Shown: in pieces, positions 19,701 through 29,298 of the stretch
Numbering within the stretch: position 1 is the stretch's first letter
Layout: each line of letters begins with the position of its first letter
DNA from: Trichostrongylus colubriformis
Lineage: Eukaryota; Nematoda; Chromadorea; Rhabditida; Trichostrongylidae
NCBI GenBank assembly: GCA_963978905.1
Contig: OZ022257.1
Coordinates: 55,570,873-55,634,872, forward strand
Length of the DNA: 64,000 bases
Direction: 5' to 3'
The notes under the pieces: model-generated
Told to the model about the DNA's origin: nothing
The model's input: the letters and a program-made list of their open reading frames with translations, nothing else
Database searches by the model: none
Position numbers and translations under genes: made by a program

Positions 19701-22583
19701 AAGGAACTTTGAAATTTCTCTTAATCTCAGCTCAGCAGGGTCCGGTTGGATGGGGCGTGAGTTTCTGTGTATTATGCCTACCACTCAGCTGAGGGAGGAG
19801 CCCACTCACAATCCTAACGAATTTCTTGATTGTGTGTGTTGGTTTCAAAAATCACATTAGAATCCCATCATCCTAACTTCATCAAAGAAAGCTGGATATC
19901 ACTGAAATAAAAGTCTAATTTTCAAAGTTAGTTTTATGCGGATGTACATACGAGAAAGTGAAAAGAAAGTATGGATGTGTACATGTTCAGTGCCAGCAGG
20001 GGTGACTGCATTCACAGGCAGTGAGACTGAGTAGCACGTGGAAGTACAGAGGTGACGCATGCAACGAGGCATGGGTGGTATGAGTGGAGACGAAGAGACA
20101 CGCAGCCAAGACCTGCCGCATACAGTGAGATTATGAACGCTGCATGACCTGCTTAGATCCAGAAATATCACTGTTTCCATCCGGTAATATCACGTGATGT
20201 TAGAGTACGCAAGTAGTCTTTGCACTAGTCAGTAGCCCTTGCAATGAGACTCTTTTTCACGGTCGTATAAAAAAGGAAGTTTTTGTGGGAAACGGCTCAT
20301 AAGTGCTAACTTGAACAAAATGCCACCAATCTGCCTATCACTTCCAGGATTCTTTGCTTTTGACATTTCAGCGGGTTACAAACCTGAATATCGTCCAATA
20401 GGGTACCAGTCCCTCGGAAACCCTCTTGAAGTGGACGCGGACAAAAAACTCATTCGTGTAATGGCTCCTTTAGGAAAAGGACGTTGTGCTGTAAGTTGTC
20501 GTTATAGTTATTAAAGGAATACCAATCGATGAAACCTGCTTTCTCACTAAATAGAATCCGCTTGCACTGTATGTGCGTCCATTTGCTTGTGTCACGTAAT
20601 CGTATCCCTCTTCGCAGACTTCTCGCAACTGTGGTAACCTGAGGTTCATAAAAATTCGCTGATCTTTTCACGTTGACCGGTGAACGCTGACACCCATGCA
20701 TACCCGCAGGATGGCACGGGTCAGTCTAGATGTATGAAAATGGTCGGAACTGATACGGGCTGCCAAGGTGCATCAGAATCGAAACCCTCACCGGATGCGT
20801 CTTGTTTTTCGAGTTTACAGCAGGCGCTGACACATAATAAGACATTTGGGGAGGTACGGGGCATCAATTAACAACTAGTAAAGGCTGTTGAGAACAGATC
20901 ACAAGTGAACATGACGGAAATCTGTGCACCGCTCACTACCACATTACGACTACATTCCCCATGTAATAGATGGTCGGTGGAATATTATGGAGATTTAAAC
21001 TTGGCAAGTGGGCTGCACTGCGCCTGCCGAACTGTAGACCGGGCTTTATATGGATCGAGGTCTATGAATCTTAATTAACAGGGATCACTAGATTTTGCCG
21101 CGCACCACGGGCTGCATTCAAACTTGTGTCGCGATGTATGCCACAAGGACAGAAACTCGCTTTGCTGCGGTCGGTGTGCGGCGATGGTGCGAGCTATCGC
21201 CTCATACTGGATTGAGTCCTGGGGCGATGGCGGTGCCCTACGCCTCATTTTAGGGTGATCGCTTGAAGACTAACCAATACGGAGCCCATAGCTCGCACCA
21301 TCACGCCGCGCGCTAACGCGGCCCCGCCCATCCCCTGTCCTGCATGCACACCTTTTGCGTTGGCAGGGGTGGCTGCTTCCATAGTGAGCGAGGCAGAATG
21401 GCATGGGAGTGGTGTAGATGACGCAGACAACGAGACAGAGTGGCACAGGCGGAGACGCAGAGACCTGCAGCCACGCACTACCACCTGCACCACAAAGCAT
21501 GAACTCTGCCTCTATTAATCTCTCTCCTGCGGCCATGCAACACATAAATCCAACGTATAGTTGATGCAGTTCAATACGGCATTTAAACTAAGCTGATTTA
21601 ATCCATTCTTTCAGGGCGATAGTGGAGGTCCACTGTATCAGGAGAACAAAGAGGGAAAAATCGTTCAAGTAGGGTTATTGTCCTTCGGCAGCTCGTGCGG
21701 TTTCAGTACGTTGTCGTTATTGTAGCGCTATTACATTTAGAAAAAATGATCCTGTGAATTTCGGTAGGTGGAATTCCATTCACGCACTGCGAGATGGATG
21801 GTAGTGACTAAAACATATAATCTAATAGGGATAAATGCTTGCTGCACTGCGAGTGCGAACGTGCAGCTGTTGTAGCCACCCTTTCGCAGTCACGTATCGA
21901 ACGGAGGATATAATTAAAATTCGGAGCCCGGGGGGGGGGCTTTGGAGATGGTGCTGAGCTGAGTGCGGCTGCCTCTCGGAAAAATGATGTGAACGCGACT
22001 GTTTCGGGTCGCCTAGTAGTACACAATGTAACGCGGCGGTAGATGAAAGAATAAACTGGATGAACGGTTCTGCATTAGCGGACCTACACTTGGGAGCTAA
22101 CAGATGGGAAAGGAAGAGTATTGGAAACTTAGGAAACTTATGTAAATAAGCCTTCATAGTGAGTAGTCGCTGTCGTTGTACTTGTATTATCATAGCATAT
22201 TGGGTTGAAGATTTATGGTTGGAAATGAAATAAACTCAGAGTGACTGGTTTGACAGAAAAGCGATTCACCATTTTGAGACCGTGATGCAGTCTTTTAAGG
22301 TTAGGTCCAGTTTCAGTAGGAGTAGTGGGAAAAGGCTGGAGGAGTTGGTAAGTGGTGCGGGGTGCAACCATTGCAATGATGCTTTGTAACCTTCGTCGAA
22401 GCGATGGTCAGCTTGAACCGAGAGTTTCACAAAACATTAAACTATGAACATCCAGATTTTAATCAAACGATGGATGACGCTGAGGACCTTGGTTATGAAG
22501 GACAAGATGATTTTTTCACAGACTTACGTGCGCATGTGGATTGGATTTGTGAAAAGACAGGTAAGACAGTGGCAAATACGTAA
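7757..22583 (+). CDS. Secreted S1-family serine protease, complete eight-exon gene
   Basis: Exons: 7757-7871, 8596-8679, 17992-18142, 19426-19525, 19591-19756, 20372-20490, 21615-21699, 22456-22583. They chain in phase (1,1,2,0,1,0,1) into 316 codons with the stop. Exon 1 gives a signal peptide (MKIWLLLFLLHHAYP) and a Cys-containing propeptide. Exon 2 has the mature N-terminal region (AFGATKVKINEYPWLATV). Exon 3 has the catalytic His in SGSLISRRHVLTAAHC. Exon 5 has the catalytic Asp in ENDIAILEY and a GW motif. Exons 6-7 join to CAGDSGGPLY with the catalytic Ser. Exon 8 is the C-terminal helix (LRAHVDWICEKTG). Residue 189 reads as Gly, not Asp, so the S1 pocket looks chymotrypsin/elastase-like. 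The usual IVGG start is replaced by AFGA. Exon 3's donor (GTGTGA) is the weakest; a stronger GTGAGT 2 bp downstream breaks phase. Intron 2 holds an antisense BEL element. Confidence 0.83.
7900..8470. repeat. Dispersed repeat family R1, copy 2 (in intron 1)
   Basis: Closely similar to 37940-38400: shared AGAACGACATAAAACTGTGG, CTCGCGTCCCTCTG, GGGTAGACTGCAGACAGGC and CGTCTTCCCGCCCCTC in the same order. It begins in intron 1 just after the first protease exon. Noncoding. Confidence 0.65.
8914..8918. other. BEL element target-site duplication (left)
   Basis: CCCTG immediately before the left LTR is matched by CCCTG at 16693-16697 immediately after the right LTR. A 5-bp duplication is typical of BEL/Pao integration. 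Confidence 0.85.
8919..9183 (-). repeat. BEL 3' LTR
   Basis: 265 bp, same length as the right LTR with one substitution seen. TG...CA termini on the - strand. Confidence 0.92.
9393..9896 (-). CDS. Zinc-knuckle ORF downstream of the BEL envelope region
   Basis: A 167-residue ORF between the envelope region and the 3' LTR. The N-terminal half is probably helical (repeated Leu/Glu/Lys, residues 15-80). The C-terminal half has cysteine clusters: CIFC with a following H and C near residues 90-110, CGQCLKPAHDAVC (CX2CX4HX3C) and CGVCRQPHNALLC (CX2CX3HX4C). These resemble the zinc knuckles normally found at the end of BEL gag, which are missing from the gag ORF of this copy. The start (MSNQVLKMAQ) is the first ATG; MAQ ten residues in is an alternative. 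It may be a nucleocapsid-like accessory protein expressed from a spliced RNA. Confidence 0.7.
   Translation of the reverse strand: MSNQVLKMAQYEPLLDDELLQTELLKTLDHKSDLIRLKFDEFASAITARIEQFEATIVKLSSIHQSLEELSSFKPALEKLAERTTPRSACIFCTLEENEDSHPSGRCPRFPNTYARTFQVSKMGLCGQCLKPAHDAVCKVMCGVCRQPHNALLCPSKANAFIKKRKF
10170..12270 (-). pseudogene. env: BEL envelope-like glycoprotein region, phlebovirus G2/Gc type, frame-broken
   Basis: Follows pol without its own separate frame. A hydrophobic leader (NAVLAMMLAIACA) is followed by a Cys-rich ectodomain, an internal hydrophobic segment (ILYLILGVIVLTTTLICSKV), and a second Cys-rich part with GLSCGCLLPLPSC, the kind of cysteine pattern seen in phlebovirus Gc fusion proteins. 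Near 11024 the frame changes; the remaining 284 residues continue in another frame with GCYGCMEG-type cysteines and a C-terminal membrane span (TLISVTMVTIAVAATYVFG). The two-frame state means a break in this copy. Phlebovirus-like envelopes in nematode BEL elements are established; the assignment here is by pattern only. Confidence 0.72.
12270..15253 (-). CDS. pol: BEL pol remnant: RT C-terminal part, RNase H, integrase
   Basis: Starts inside RT with FKRLPFGINAS followed by the catalytic-site relative NLYVDNILLSA; the RT N-terminal part and protease are deleted. RNase H-like residues follow (LWTFCDASEIAMAT, VTDSKVALAWI, ENPADAGTRG). Then come an H2C2 zinc region (HCGREQM...CVTCRKCHG) and integrase with Asp in GCDFLGP, Asp in VRSDCGTNF and Glu in MGGVWERLVGS, i.e. 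an intact DDE set. A basic C-terminal domain of the DUF5641 type (FPQLGEIVLIEQE) follows, then the reading frame runs straight into the envelope-like region. No frameshift is seen from about 15250 to 11024. The exact pol/envelope boundary is not defined by the sequence. Confidence 0.85.
15135..16280 (-). CDS. gag: BEL gag (DUF1759-type), fused by deletion to RT in a wrong frame
   Basis: 381 codons. The N-terminal half is coiled-coil-like and charged. LPRFYGDEEEFPEYWAVFET and LLKDSLRGRAEMAIKGI are typical BEL gag segments. After DKFPYNIVKNVLTSIQ the sequence changes to RT DNA read in another frame, so the last 35 or so residues are not gag. The junction lies near 15250. The zinc knuckles expected after this point are absent. 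The start at 16280 is the first ATG after the primer site. Confidence 0.82.
   Translation of the reverse strand: MSLTFHRKPIKFSANTLQTLVLKYQPYTEEIKPVGEDSTRYEEYCTAINLITGGIKIIKSSQENLQHLVDKLEKAYEEATSKANKKDLVNEIEEIDQDCQFSEKIANADQIIFVLEARINEYRDKVHKLALKLSIDPHKSYLSATTADSRGKKKDSSQESLDPELAQWLSDDLTDSSTDREESACRALKPKQLQLPRFYGDEEEFPEYWAVFETLVNGNKVLNTVEKMLLLKDSLRGRAEMAIKGIQLIPQNYKWMTEELKRKFGNKPANRAKIVQKLIDMRAANNSAESCVAVYDKIRMLINQMVSAGQDIRVVQDALWTEKILDKFPYNIVKNVLTSIQYTSRHEEQYKGISLQEATIWDKCFTKHIEHGDNEIPHGHK
16403..16422 (-). promoter_or_regulatory. BEL primer binding site candidate
   Basis: On the - strand TGGTGCATCGGCTAAACCGA begins 5 nt after the 5' LTR end. The TGG would pair with a tRNA 3' CCA. The tRNA was not identified. 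Confidence 0.6.
16428..16692 (-). repeat. BEL 5' LTR
   Basis: 265 bp, partner of 8919-9183, followed by the CCCTG target duplication at 16693-16697. As the 5' LTR it should carry the element's promoter. Confidence 0.92.
16999..17586. mobile_element. Foldback element filled with TGGCGCATC-type satellite
   Basis: Ends form inverted repeats of about 45 bp (AAGGCTGCGTTCATACCAAA at the left; its complement with small changes at the right). The interior is a degenerate tandem array of GGCGCATCGGCGCATTGG units with interspersed GAGAGTATTGGCGCAT and CGATACGTATC segments. Intronic. Frames on the - strand (repeats of NAPI, RMR, QYSHF) are translations of satellite. Confidence 0.75.
18885..19115. repeat. 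Dispersed GC-rich repeat family R2, copy 1
   Basis: The reverse strand contains GGCAGAGTGGCAGTGCAGAG and GACGACATAACGAGGCAGG, matching the motif order of copies near 19975-20150, 21350-21545, 55858-56060 and 63285-63425. Intronic, noncoding. Confidence 0.5.
19975..20150. repeat. Dispersed repeat family R2, copy 2
   Basis: Shares CAGAGGTGACGCATGCAACG and GGAGACG...ACGCAGCC with the other copies. Lies between protease exons 5 and 6. Confidence 0.5.
21350..21545. repeat. Dispersed repeat family R2, copy 3
   Basis: GATGACGCAGACAACGAGAC and AGAGTGGCACAGGCGGAGAC are shared with the other copies. Lies between protease exons 6 and 7. Confidence 0.5.
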
Positions 22584-22601
22584 AGCAGCAAGTAGTAGGT
22601 A

Positions 22602-23472
22602 TTAGGTTAAGTCGATATGAATCGGACAAATGGTAATGATGACTTCCAGAGATCATAACTCAGCAATCAATTAACAAAAATGGATGCGCGAGGCACCTTT
22701 GGAATGAGTATAAAAAGCTCTTCAAAATGCAGTTAAACAAGCACTCCAAACTAGTTTCATTACGCCTCCATGCGCAAAATTTCAAGCTGTCCAGAAACCA
22801 CATCCATGACGTCATACTCTTTCTATCGCTATGTGGCCAGGAACCAGCGAACATTGAAAGACCACAAGGAGCATGCCCCCGCTAGAAGTACAGTGTACTC
22901 GTGGCATTCAAAGTTTGCATGGGCGAATATTCCACCGAAGACGAAGACCGCATTCGGTGGATCATACACGGCAAGGAGTACTGGGAGCTGCTCGATGAAG
23001 GTACGACAGTATCCGCCGACGTCTACATTCTTCGATTACGAAGTGAAAGCAAATGTCCAGAATTCGCAACGGCTACGATCACATGTCTACTTTGAGCACG
23101 GCAGCGCGAGATTGCACATTGCAAGATTGACCAAGGCCGAGCTGCTCTCGTACAGTTGCTCCGTGCTTCCACACCTACCGTACTTCCCAAGCCTGGCCCC
23201 TTCGGATTTCCACCTTCCTTCTACCTCCAATGCCACCTGGACGGCCAAGACTTAAAAACTCGCGACGACTTCAAGATGGTACTCGAGGACTTCTTTGAGG
23301 CCCAGCCCCCGGCCTTCTGGAGCAAGGGCACTCACGATCTGCGTAACTGTTAACAGAAGGTCATCGATAAAGATAGAGCACATTACAAGTAAATCCCAGT
23401 TGTCTTTAAAAAGTTTTACGATAAAGAGGAAATTTTGTCGATTTGTCTGATTCATATCGACTCAACCTAATA
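22602..23472 (+). mobile_element. Degenerate mariner transposon 20 bp after the protease stop codon
   Basis: Terminal inverted repeats TTAGGTTAAGTCGATATGAA at the left and the near complement at the right, at TA. The interior on the + strand carries decayed mariner transposase: EYWELLDEGTTVSADVY, ARLHIARLTKAELL, a LPHLPYFPSLAPSDFHL segment (the PDLAPSD signature altered) and DDFKMVLEDFFEAQ, in different frames. It separates the protease stop codon from sequence that matches the 3' flank of the upstream copy. Confidence 0.85.
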
Positions 23473-23499
23473 TCCTAATATTACATATCACCAGATGAA

Positions 23500-23505
23500 A
23501 ATAAA
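23500..23505 (+). promoter_or_regulatory. Possible poly(A) signal for protease gene 2
   Basis: AATAAA just past the mariner right end, in the block homologous to the 3' flank of the first copy; a second AATAAA at 23680-23685 is the one conserved with the first copy (1584-1589). Confidence 0.3.
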
Positions 23506-23639
23506 GTCTTGTAGGAGTGTGTCCACAGGACGAGCCGAAACGGAAAGATCGTCGAATGACGAGTGAAACTGGAAAGGAAATACATGCCTAGAATCACTTA
23601 TAATCCAACAAAGTCTCATTAATATCTGAAGCGCTTATG

Positions 23640-23990
23640 TTTATCGGTAAATCTTGACTATGAACATAGGTTGCATCTAAATAAATGCATCTATGAAACA
23701 CCTCTCCACAAGATCATCGCTGTCCTACATGACAGCAAGTAAGGTGTTCAATGGACCCGTATGTTTGACCAAAAAATGAACCCATCATTACACTCGTCAC
23801 CTTTAATAGTTCGAAAACCAGCACGAGTAGAAGTCACAGAATGCGGAATGATTCCCGTTATGGATGTCCCTCCTGGACTGTGCACTAACAAGTATACCAA
23901 TATGGTACACTTTCCTCATGCCCTCAGTAGATAGGTTCGAAATGCTTCTGCCATAAAGAACATCGACACATCCATCTGCTTTTACGGGCA
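23640..23990. other. 3' flank conserved with upstream protease copy
   Basis: Similar to about 1556-1900 (shared GTAAATCTTGACTATGAACA, AATAAATGCAT, TAGAAGTCA). Both blocks also contain - strand frames ending in DFY plus a few residues and a stop, with loose similarity (SNL/SNI, HIGILV/HISVVV). Either this is non-coding flank carried with the duplication or it is the last exon of a convergent gene. Confidence 0.4.
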
Positions 23991-24159
23991 AAAACAATAA
24001 GGTGTTAATTATTAGGTCAAAACTTTTTACCGTTTAAAGATAAAATCATATTTATAAGCGCGCCAACCTAGATCAACTTACTTAATGTGCTCCTCAGATA
24101 GTCAAAATTACTCTTTTAGAGCTATCCTCATTACCTCATGAAGACTCATCATTATGACG

Positions 24160-24330
24160 GACGAAATACGACCCCTTTGTCAAGGATTCCTCAACGGAGG
24201 ATTGACCCTGGTTAGAGAGCAGACGGGCGCAGGGGGTTAAATCAGCCGGCTGCGAGCGTTGCCCCGTGTTTGGCGGAAAGTTGCCCGGCTGCAGGACCAG
24301 GACGATACGTCCTAATGCGGATCCGTAATA
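24160..24330. repeat. Dispersed repeat family R1, fragment
   Basis: GGCGCAGGGGGTTAAATCAG, CCGGCTGCGAGCG and neighbouring bases follow the R1 pattern seen at 8060-8180 and 38120-38230. Confidence 0.35.
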
Positions 24331-24508
24331 AGACCTTGAGCGGCACGTTTTCAACGCAAGTATCAGAAATATCACTTATTCCAAAGGAGAATGTTCGTTC
24401 TCAGAGATAATATACCCAAAGTTCAAAATTTCTACTACCTCTCCCTACCCTTTTGTGTGGTTCATGTTTGCAAGCACCGCAGGCTCCGCTTGCCTCGAAA
24501 ACTCTCCT

Positions 24509-25000
24509 TACAGGAATCGTCTACGGAAAAAAAAGAGTTTCTTTGTACTCGTATATTTTTGATCTTTCTGCTTACTTAGAGCCGCATGTAATGTTTCCCG
24601 CGGCGAAAAGAATTACGATCCGGCTGAGATATGGTTCCTCTAAGTCTGAGGCCGACTGGGTGTGACGTCCAGGTGGGTGTCGGTTATAGAGAGCTGAGGA
24701 GCAAATGCGCGATCCAGGACGGCGGTTGAAGACGCAGACGGAGGAACGCGCCCAATTGCTGTCTGCGTTTCTCCCACCGTCAAGAAACTATTTGCCCATC
24801 GGTGACTGCTGCAGGATCTTTTGGCGGGAATTCAAACAAGCTGCATCTTCTTCATATTTTAAAGCTTTTAATCAAAACAAAAACAGAATCAGAACAAAAG
24901 GAGTTTTCCACTCTTTTTATGTTTTCCTTGAAGTATTTTATTTAATACACTGATTCTGAAGAGAATCAGAATAACGAAATTCCCGTGGACGATTCCTTTA
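24509..25000. mobile_element. Foldback/MITE related to the 1961-2392 element
   Basis: Left end ACAGGAATCGTCTACGGAAA and right end CCCGTGGACGATTCCTTTA match the termini of the 1961-2392 foldback. The arms are more diverged and the interior is different. Confidence 0.6.
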
Positions 25001-26126
25001 GTCGTGATGTGGAGACCACCCTGTAGTGTGGGTCGATTCATTTTGTACATGCGAAAAAGTGGAATACTCCAGGTTACGTTAACTGTGGCCCTTGAGTTCC
25101 ACTTTCAAAACAAAACGTCAGCAATAGCAACACAACAAAACATTCAGACAGGTAAATTGATACTGACGTATCGGAATAGACGCACCACAATAGAATAACA
25201 TCCAATCTCGTCGTAATCTGAATGAGATAACAAGGAAGAAAGCTATAGAGAGACCTCAAATTTTCTGAAAATCTAGTTTCATGTGGGGAACTTGTGCAAT
25301 CCGGGGGGATATCGCAGAATTGGTAGCATTATATCGCATTTGACAAGAGTACGGACGGAAGGCTTTCAGAAATAAATGTCGCAGTGAAAGAGCCGATTAG
25401 CAGCGCATAATGGCAGACGACGGTGGCCCACGACGAGCTGCTGCGATGCCAACGTATTTAGCCTAACCGAATGAAGGATTTCTATTCAACGGACGATCCC
25501 CGTTAAGAAGCCCCGGTCCGTCGACGAGACACTGAGCTCGCTGAAGAGCGTGCAGCCTGCTGGTCACTCGAGACGTCTACGCCTTCCGAACGTCCTTCCT
25601 GCAACTGATTGCTCGAACCGAATGCAAATTAGTAATTAGCTTGCGGTTCCATTGTAGATTCTGATAAATCGGCAGGACTGAGGGGCGAACGTGTGTCGAG
25701 TTCCCTTGGGAATTCGAAATGAGCTAACATGGATGAGTGGCTCTTTTGATGGTAATCATCGCGATTATCACTTAAGTGGAGAGTGTTGGCGAAGCAATCT
25801 GGAGAAATCTTATAATTCATGAAAAATTGTAAATATTTAATTCGCTTCGCAAAAAAAAAGAATCGTGACCACCCCGATCCTATGTAGTGCAAAAGGGTGA
25901 CATCGAGCGGTTGGTAGTATTTTGGAACGACGACGTCGAACTAATTTCGGCTTTAAGTTCCTTACGATTAGAGGTGGCAACATACCTTGGTTACTATTTT
26001 CTAGATAGCAACAAGTAAGTCACTGTCACTTATCAACAAAGATATCAAATGATATCAAAATTTCACCATACCTCAACGGCACGATAACGAGTTATAGGGA
26101 TGGAAGTGGATATTAGCATACTACAC
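25001..26126. other. No gene recognised
   Basis: AT-rich intergenic sequence with a partial TTCAACGGACGATCCCCGTT segment (25487) resembling the foldback ends. No exon or RNA gene could be supported. Confidence 0.35.
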
Positions 26127-26474
26127 GGGATGCCAAAAAAGTAATTTTGCTCTTGGCCCACATCGGCCTATAATACAAAACATAGAGAAACGAAAGAGAT
26201 AAAAGTATTGAGACAAAATATTCCCGAAATGTTCTACTAGAAGCAGGAACAAACTGTCGCTCCATACATTCACCTTCATAAAAATATGGAGCCTGCAGTG
26301 AGCGCAGTTGGACTTCAAAACACCTACGCTATCAAGCTCCGCTCAAAACAGTGAAGCCACGTTCCATGGTATTAGGTCTTTTGTGGGAAGCTTCCTAAGG
26401 ATTGGTTCATCGGTTTGTGGGAGTCGCGAACCTTTGCTGCTTGGACAACGCTGCTATGATCCGAAGTACCATTT

Positions 26475-29000
26475 TTGAGGCCTCAAAAAATACAAACAGT
26501 TGGACTAGAAATCGCTACAAACCACGAAAAAATCCTTATTGTTCTTGTTTATCGCAGCCCTTCATGCACCTCATCAGCTTTTTCGGATTTTATTAGCTTT
26601 CTTAGCGAATTTTTCGTAGAATGGGATAATTCAATCATCCTTCTGGGTGATTTCAACTTTCCTCTTATAAATTGGGATACAATGACCCATAGGGGGGATG
26701 TTTCCACTGCATTATCAAGGGCTTTTGTCTCCTTCGCCAATTCGTTCAGTCTCAAGCAAGTGGTTAGGGACCCAACGCATGGGCTTAACATACTGGACAT
26801 TATTTTGGTTTCTGACCCACAGATAATTGAAGACCTTTGCGTGCTCCCACCATTCAGCACATCCGATCACAAGTGTATAGCCTTCAATGTTTCTGAGCAT
26901 CCTTCTTCCCCTTCCCGCGAAAAAATATCATATAGGTGTTTCTCACAAGGTGATTACGATTCCATTATCCTAGAGCTTGCGACAGTAGACTGGGTTGCGC
27001 TGAGCAATTCTTCCAGGAATTCCGATACCTTCTATTCAAAATTCCTCGACATTTGCCATCGACTAATAAGTAGATACGTGCCTATAAAGCAGCGCGATGT
27101 CGAAGTGGCTAAATATCCGAAGCGAGTTCATTTCATGATGAACAAAATTAAGCAGCTACACTCGTCACCGTTCACACAGTTTCCCAAGTATCATACATAC
27201 TGCCGGAGACTAAGGCGAGCCCTCCTTCGTCACCAACTACTCGAAGAAAAGAGACTAGCGTTATCCAAAAACAGCAAGCGCTTTTTCAACTATTGTAAAA
27301 GAAAGCTTAAGTTGGCTGATTATATCCCGAATATCATCACATCTGAAGGAATGGTTATCGAAGACGATTTTGGTAAAGCCAATCTCTTTGCCGAGTACTT
27401 CCAGTCCGTGTATAGGAGGTCTTGTTCTACTGACGCCACCCTGTCCACAGTAACATCCGAGGTCCTGGATTGGGTGCACATGTCTAGCGATATCATTTAT
27501 AGCACTTTGCGCAAACTCCCTAATAGAGTTTCCACTTCTCCAGACAATATCCCATACATTTTCCTGAAAAAAGCTGCTCTCGGAATTTCCGCCCCCTTGT
27601 CGATACTTTTTAATAGAATCTTACTGCATGGCGACGTCCCGAAGCTGTGGAAGATCGGACTTGTTAAACCTATTTTCAAAAAAGGAGATAGAAATAGCGT
27701 TTTGAACTATAGACCCATATGTTTAACTAGCTCCATCAGCAAGGTCATGGAGCGCTTGGTGTGCAGGAAAATTACCAGTTTCTTAATCGAAAGAGGTCTA
27801 CTTCATAAAAATCAACATGGCTTTCTGAGGCGAAGATCTACCACATCGGCCTTACTATCAACAATCCCCTTATGGCATAAAGAAATCGACAAAGGACATT
27901 TCGTTTCAGTTTGTTATATAGACTACGCCAAGGCCTTTGACTCAATATCTATACCGCTACTGCTAAATAAGATAGCGGCTTATGGCATCAAGGGTCGTCT
28001 TCTCTCCTTCCTGAGATCCTTTCTAAGTGGCAGAGAACAATCAGTTCTCATAAACGGGGCCCGCTCCTACTCTTATCCTACACCCAGCGGAGTTCCTCAA
28101 GGCACATGCATCGGACCTCTCATGTTCATTTTATACGTTAACGATTTATACGACTCTATTCCACAAGGTGCTTTTTGTAGCCTGTACGCCGACGACTCAA
28201 AAATTTTCACTATTAACGACTGCGATAAACTCCAGACAGCTTTGGATTGTGTTTCGGCTTGGTCGAAAAAGTGGAGTTTAGATATCTCTCTCCAAAAGAC
28301 GACCATTATGGGTTTAGGGAAAAACCACCCAAGTTTCACATTCACTATTGGTGACAATCAGCTTATTCGTGTGGATAAAGTCCGAGACCTTGGCGTTCTA
28401 TACAGTGACAAACTTGATTTTGAAATTTTTATCCATGACAGAGTAACCATCGCCAAAGCGAGGTCTAATTTCATTTTCAGAGCGTTTAAAATGCGTGATC
28501 CGGATCTGCTCTTTCGTCTCTTTAATCTTTATGTCAGGCCAATTCTAGAATACTGTTCACCTATATGGTCGCCATACAAAAAGCATCTGATAGACGAAAT
28601 TGAGAAAGTACAGAAAAGTTTCACGTATCGCTGCTTCATGCGAAAAGGAATTACTTCTCTATCATATGAAGACAGACTCAGAAAGCTTGGTGGAGAAACG
28701 CTTGAGTTCAGACGTAAGTTAATCGATTTTGGGCTAATGTACAAACTAATTACAGGTGAAATGGATTTAAAATTAAGTGATATTTTCGAGATGTCTCCAT
28801 CCATTGGAGTATCGAGAGGACATCCCTTCCGCCTACGGCCAGACAAACCTAACACTCGTGCTTATGAAGGATCTTTCACTGTTAGAGTAGTATCGATTTG
28901 GAATAAGCTCGAATGCGATTATTTCAAATGGAGACATTCACGAAGTTTTCAGAACGAGCTAGCCAACTACCTTAAGCATCAAATCAATAATGCCGACTGA
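26475..29000 (+). CDS. LINE ORF2: endonuclease (partial) and reverse transcriptase
   Basis: 841 codons without interruption. Residues 1-160 are the C-terminal part of an apurinic-type endonuclease (LLGDFNFPLINWD, then SDHKCIAF with the catalytic Asp/His). The RT domain follows: PIFKKGDRNSVLNYRPICLT, GFLRRRSTTSALL, SVCYIDYAKAFDSI, SGVPQGTCIGPLMFILYVND and CSLYADDSKIF with the catalytic YADD. The C-terminal domain has RPILEYCSPIWSPY and ends YLKHQINNAD. The start codon listed is only the first in frame; the true N-terminus with the rest of the endonuclease is missing through 5' truncation. The intact frame suggests a recent insertion. Confidence 0.92.
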   Translation: MRPQKIQTVGLEIATNHEKILIVLVYRSPSCTSSAFSDFISFLSEFFVEWDNSIILLGDFNFPLINWDTMTHRGDVSTALSRAFVSFANSFSLKQVVRDPTHGLNILDIILVSDPQIIEDLCVLPPFSTSDHKCIAFNVSEHPSSPSREKISYRCFSQGDYDSIILELATVDWVALSNSSRNSDTFYSKFLDICHRLISRYVPIKQRDVEVAKYPKRVHFMMNKIKQLHSSPFTQFPKYHTYCRRLRRALLRHQLLEEKRLALSKNSKRFFNYCKRKLKLADYIPNIITSEGMVIEDDFGKANLFAEYFQSVYRRSCSTDATLSTVTSEVLDWVHMSSDIIYSTLRKLPNRVSTSPDNIPYIFLKKAALGISAPLSILFNRILLHGDVPKLWKIGLVKPIFKKGDRNSVLNYRPICLTSSISKVMERLVCRKITSFLIERGLLHKNQHGFLRRRSTTSALLSTIPLWHKEIDKGHFVSVCYIDYAKAFDSISIPLLLNKIAAYGIKGRLLSFLRSFLSGREQSVLINGARSYSYPTPSGVPQGTCIGPLMFILYVNDLYDSIPQGAFCSLYADDSKIFTINDCDKLQTALDCVSAWSKKWSLDISLQKTTIMGLGKNHPSFTFTIGDNQLIRVDKVRDLGVLYSDKLDFEIFIHDRVTIAKARSNFIFRAFKMRDPDLLFRLFNLYVRPILEYCSPIWSPYKKHLIDEIEKVQKSFTYRCFMRKGITSLSYEDRLRKLGGETLEFRRKLIDFGLMYKLITGEMDLKLSDIFEMSPSIGVSRGHPFRLRPDKPNTRAYEGSFTVRVVSIWNKLECDYFKWRHSRSFQNELANYLKHQINNAD

Positions 29001-29277
29001 GGTGTGGTTGTATTAAAAGGTTTAGTGCGTCATTGATGTCTGCTTTCATTGCCCGCACATGCGCATTGATTGTAACCTCTCGATGGCGCAAGGCGTGTGC
29101 TCGCTACTCGCCCAAGCACAAAGACAGGATCGAATCCCTCGGCGTCTAAGTAGTTTGCTAGCCCTCATTTGATTGATTTCATTGATTTCTCATTGCTGCT
29201 GATAGCGCACTTTGCTCCCCAACGCCATTCATTGGTTGCCTTATGCAACGCATTCGCTGAGATCCCCTTATCAACAG

Positions 29278-29298
29278 GGTGCACCCCCCCCCCCCTCT
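29278..29298. repeat. Poly-C tract in LINE 3' region
   Basis: A run of about a dozen C residues interrupts the sequence; length is likely variable. Confidence 0.6.

Noticed and set aside
21905..22193. - strand frames around 21808-22193 as a gene
   Set aside because: No splice context or motif; the region is an intron of the protease gene on the opposite strand with a poly-G run.
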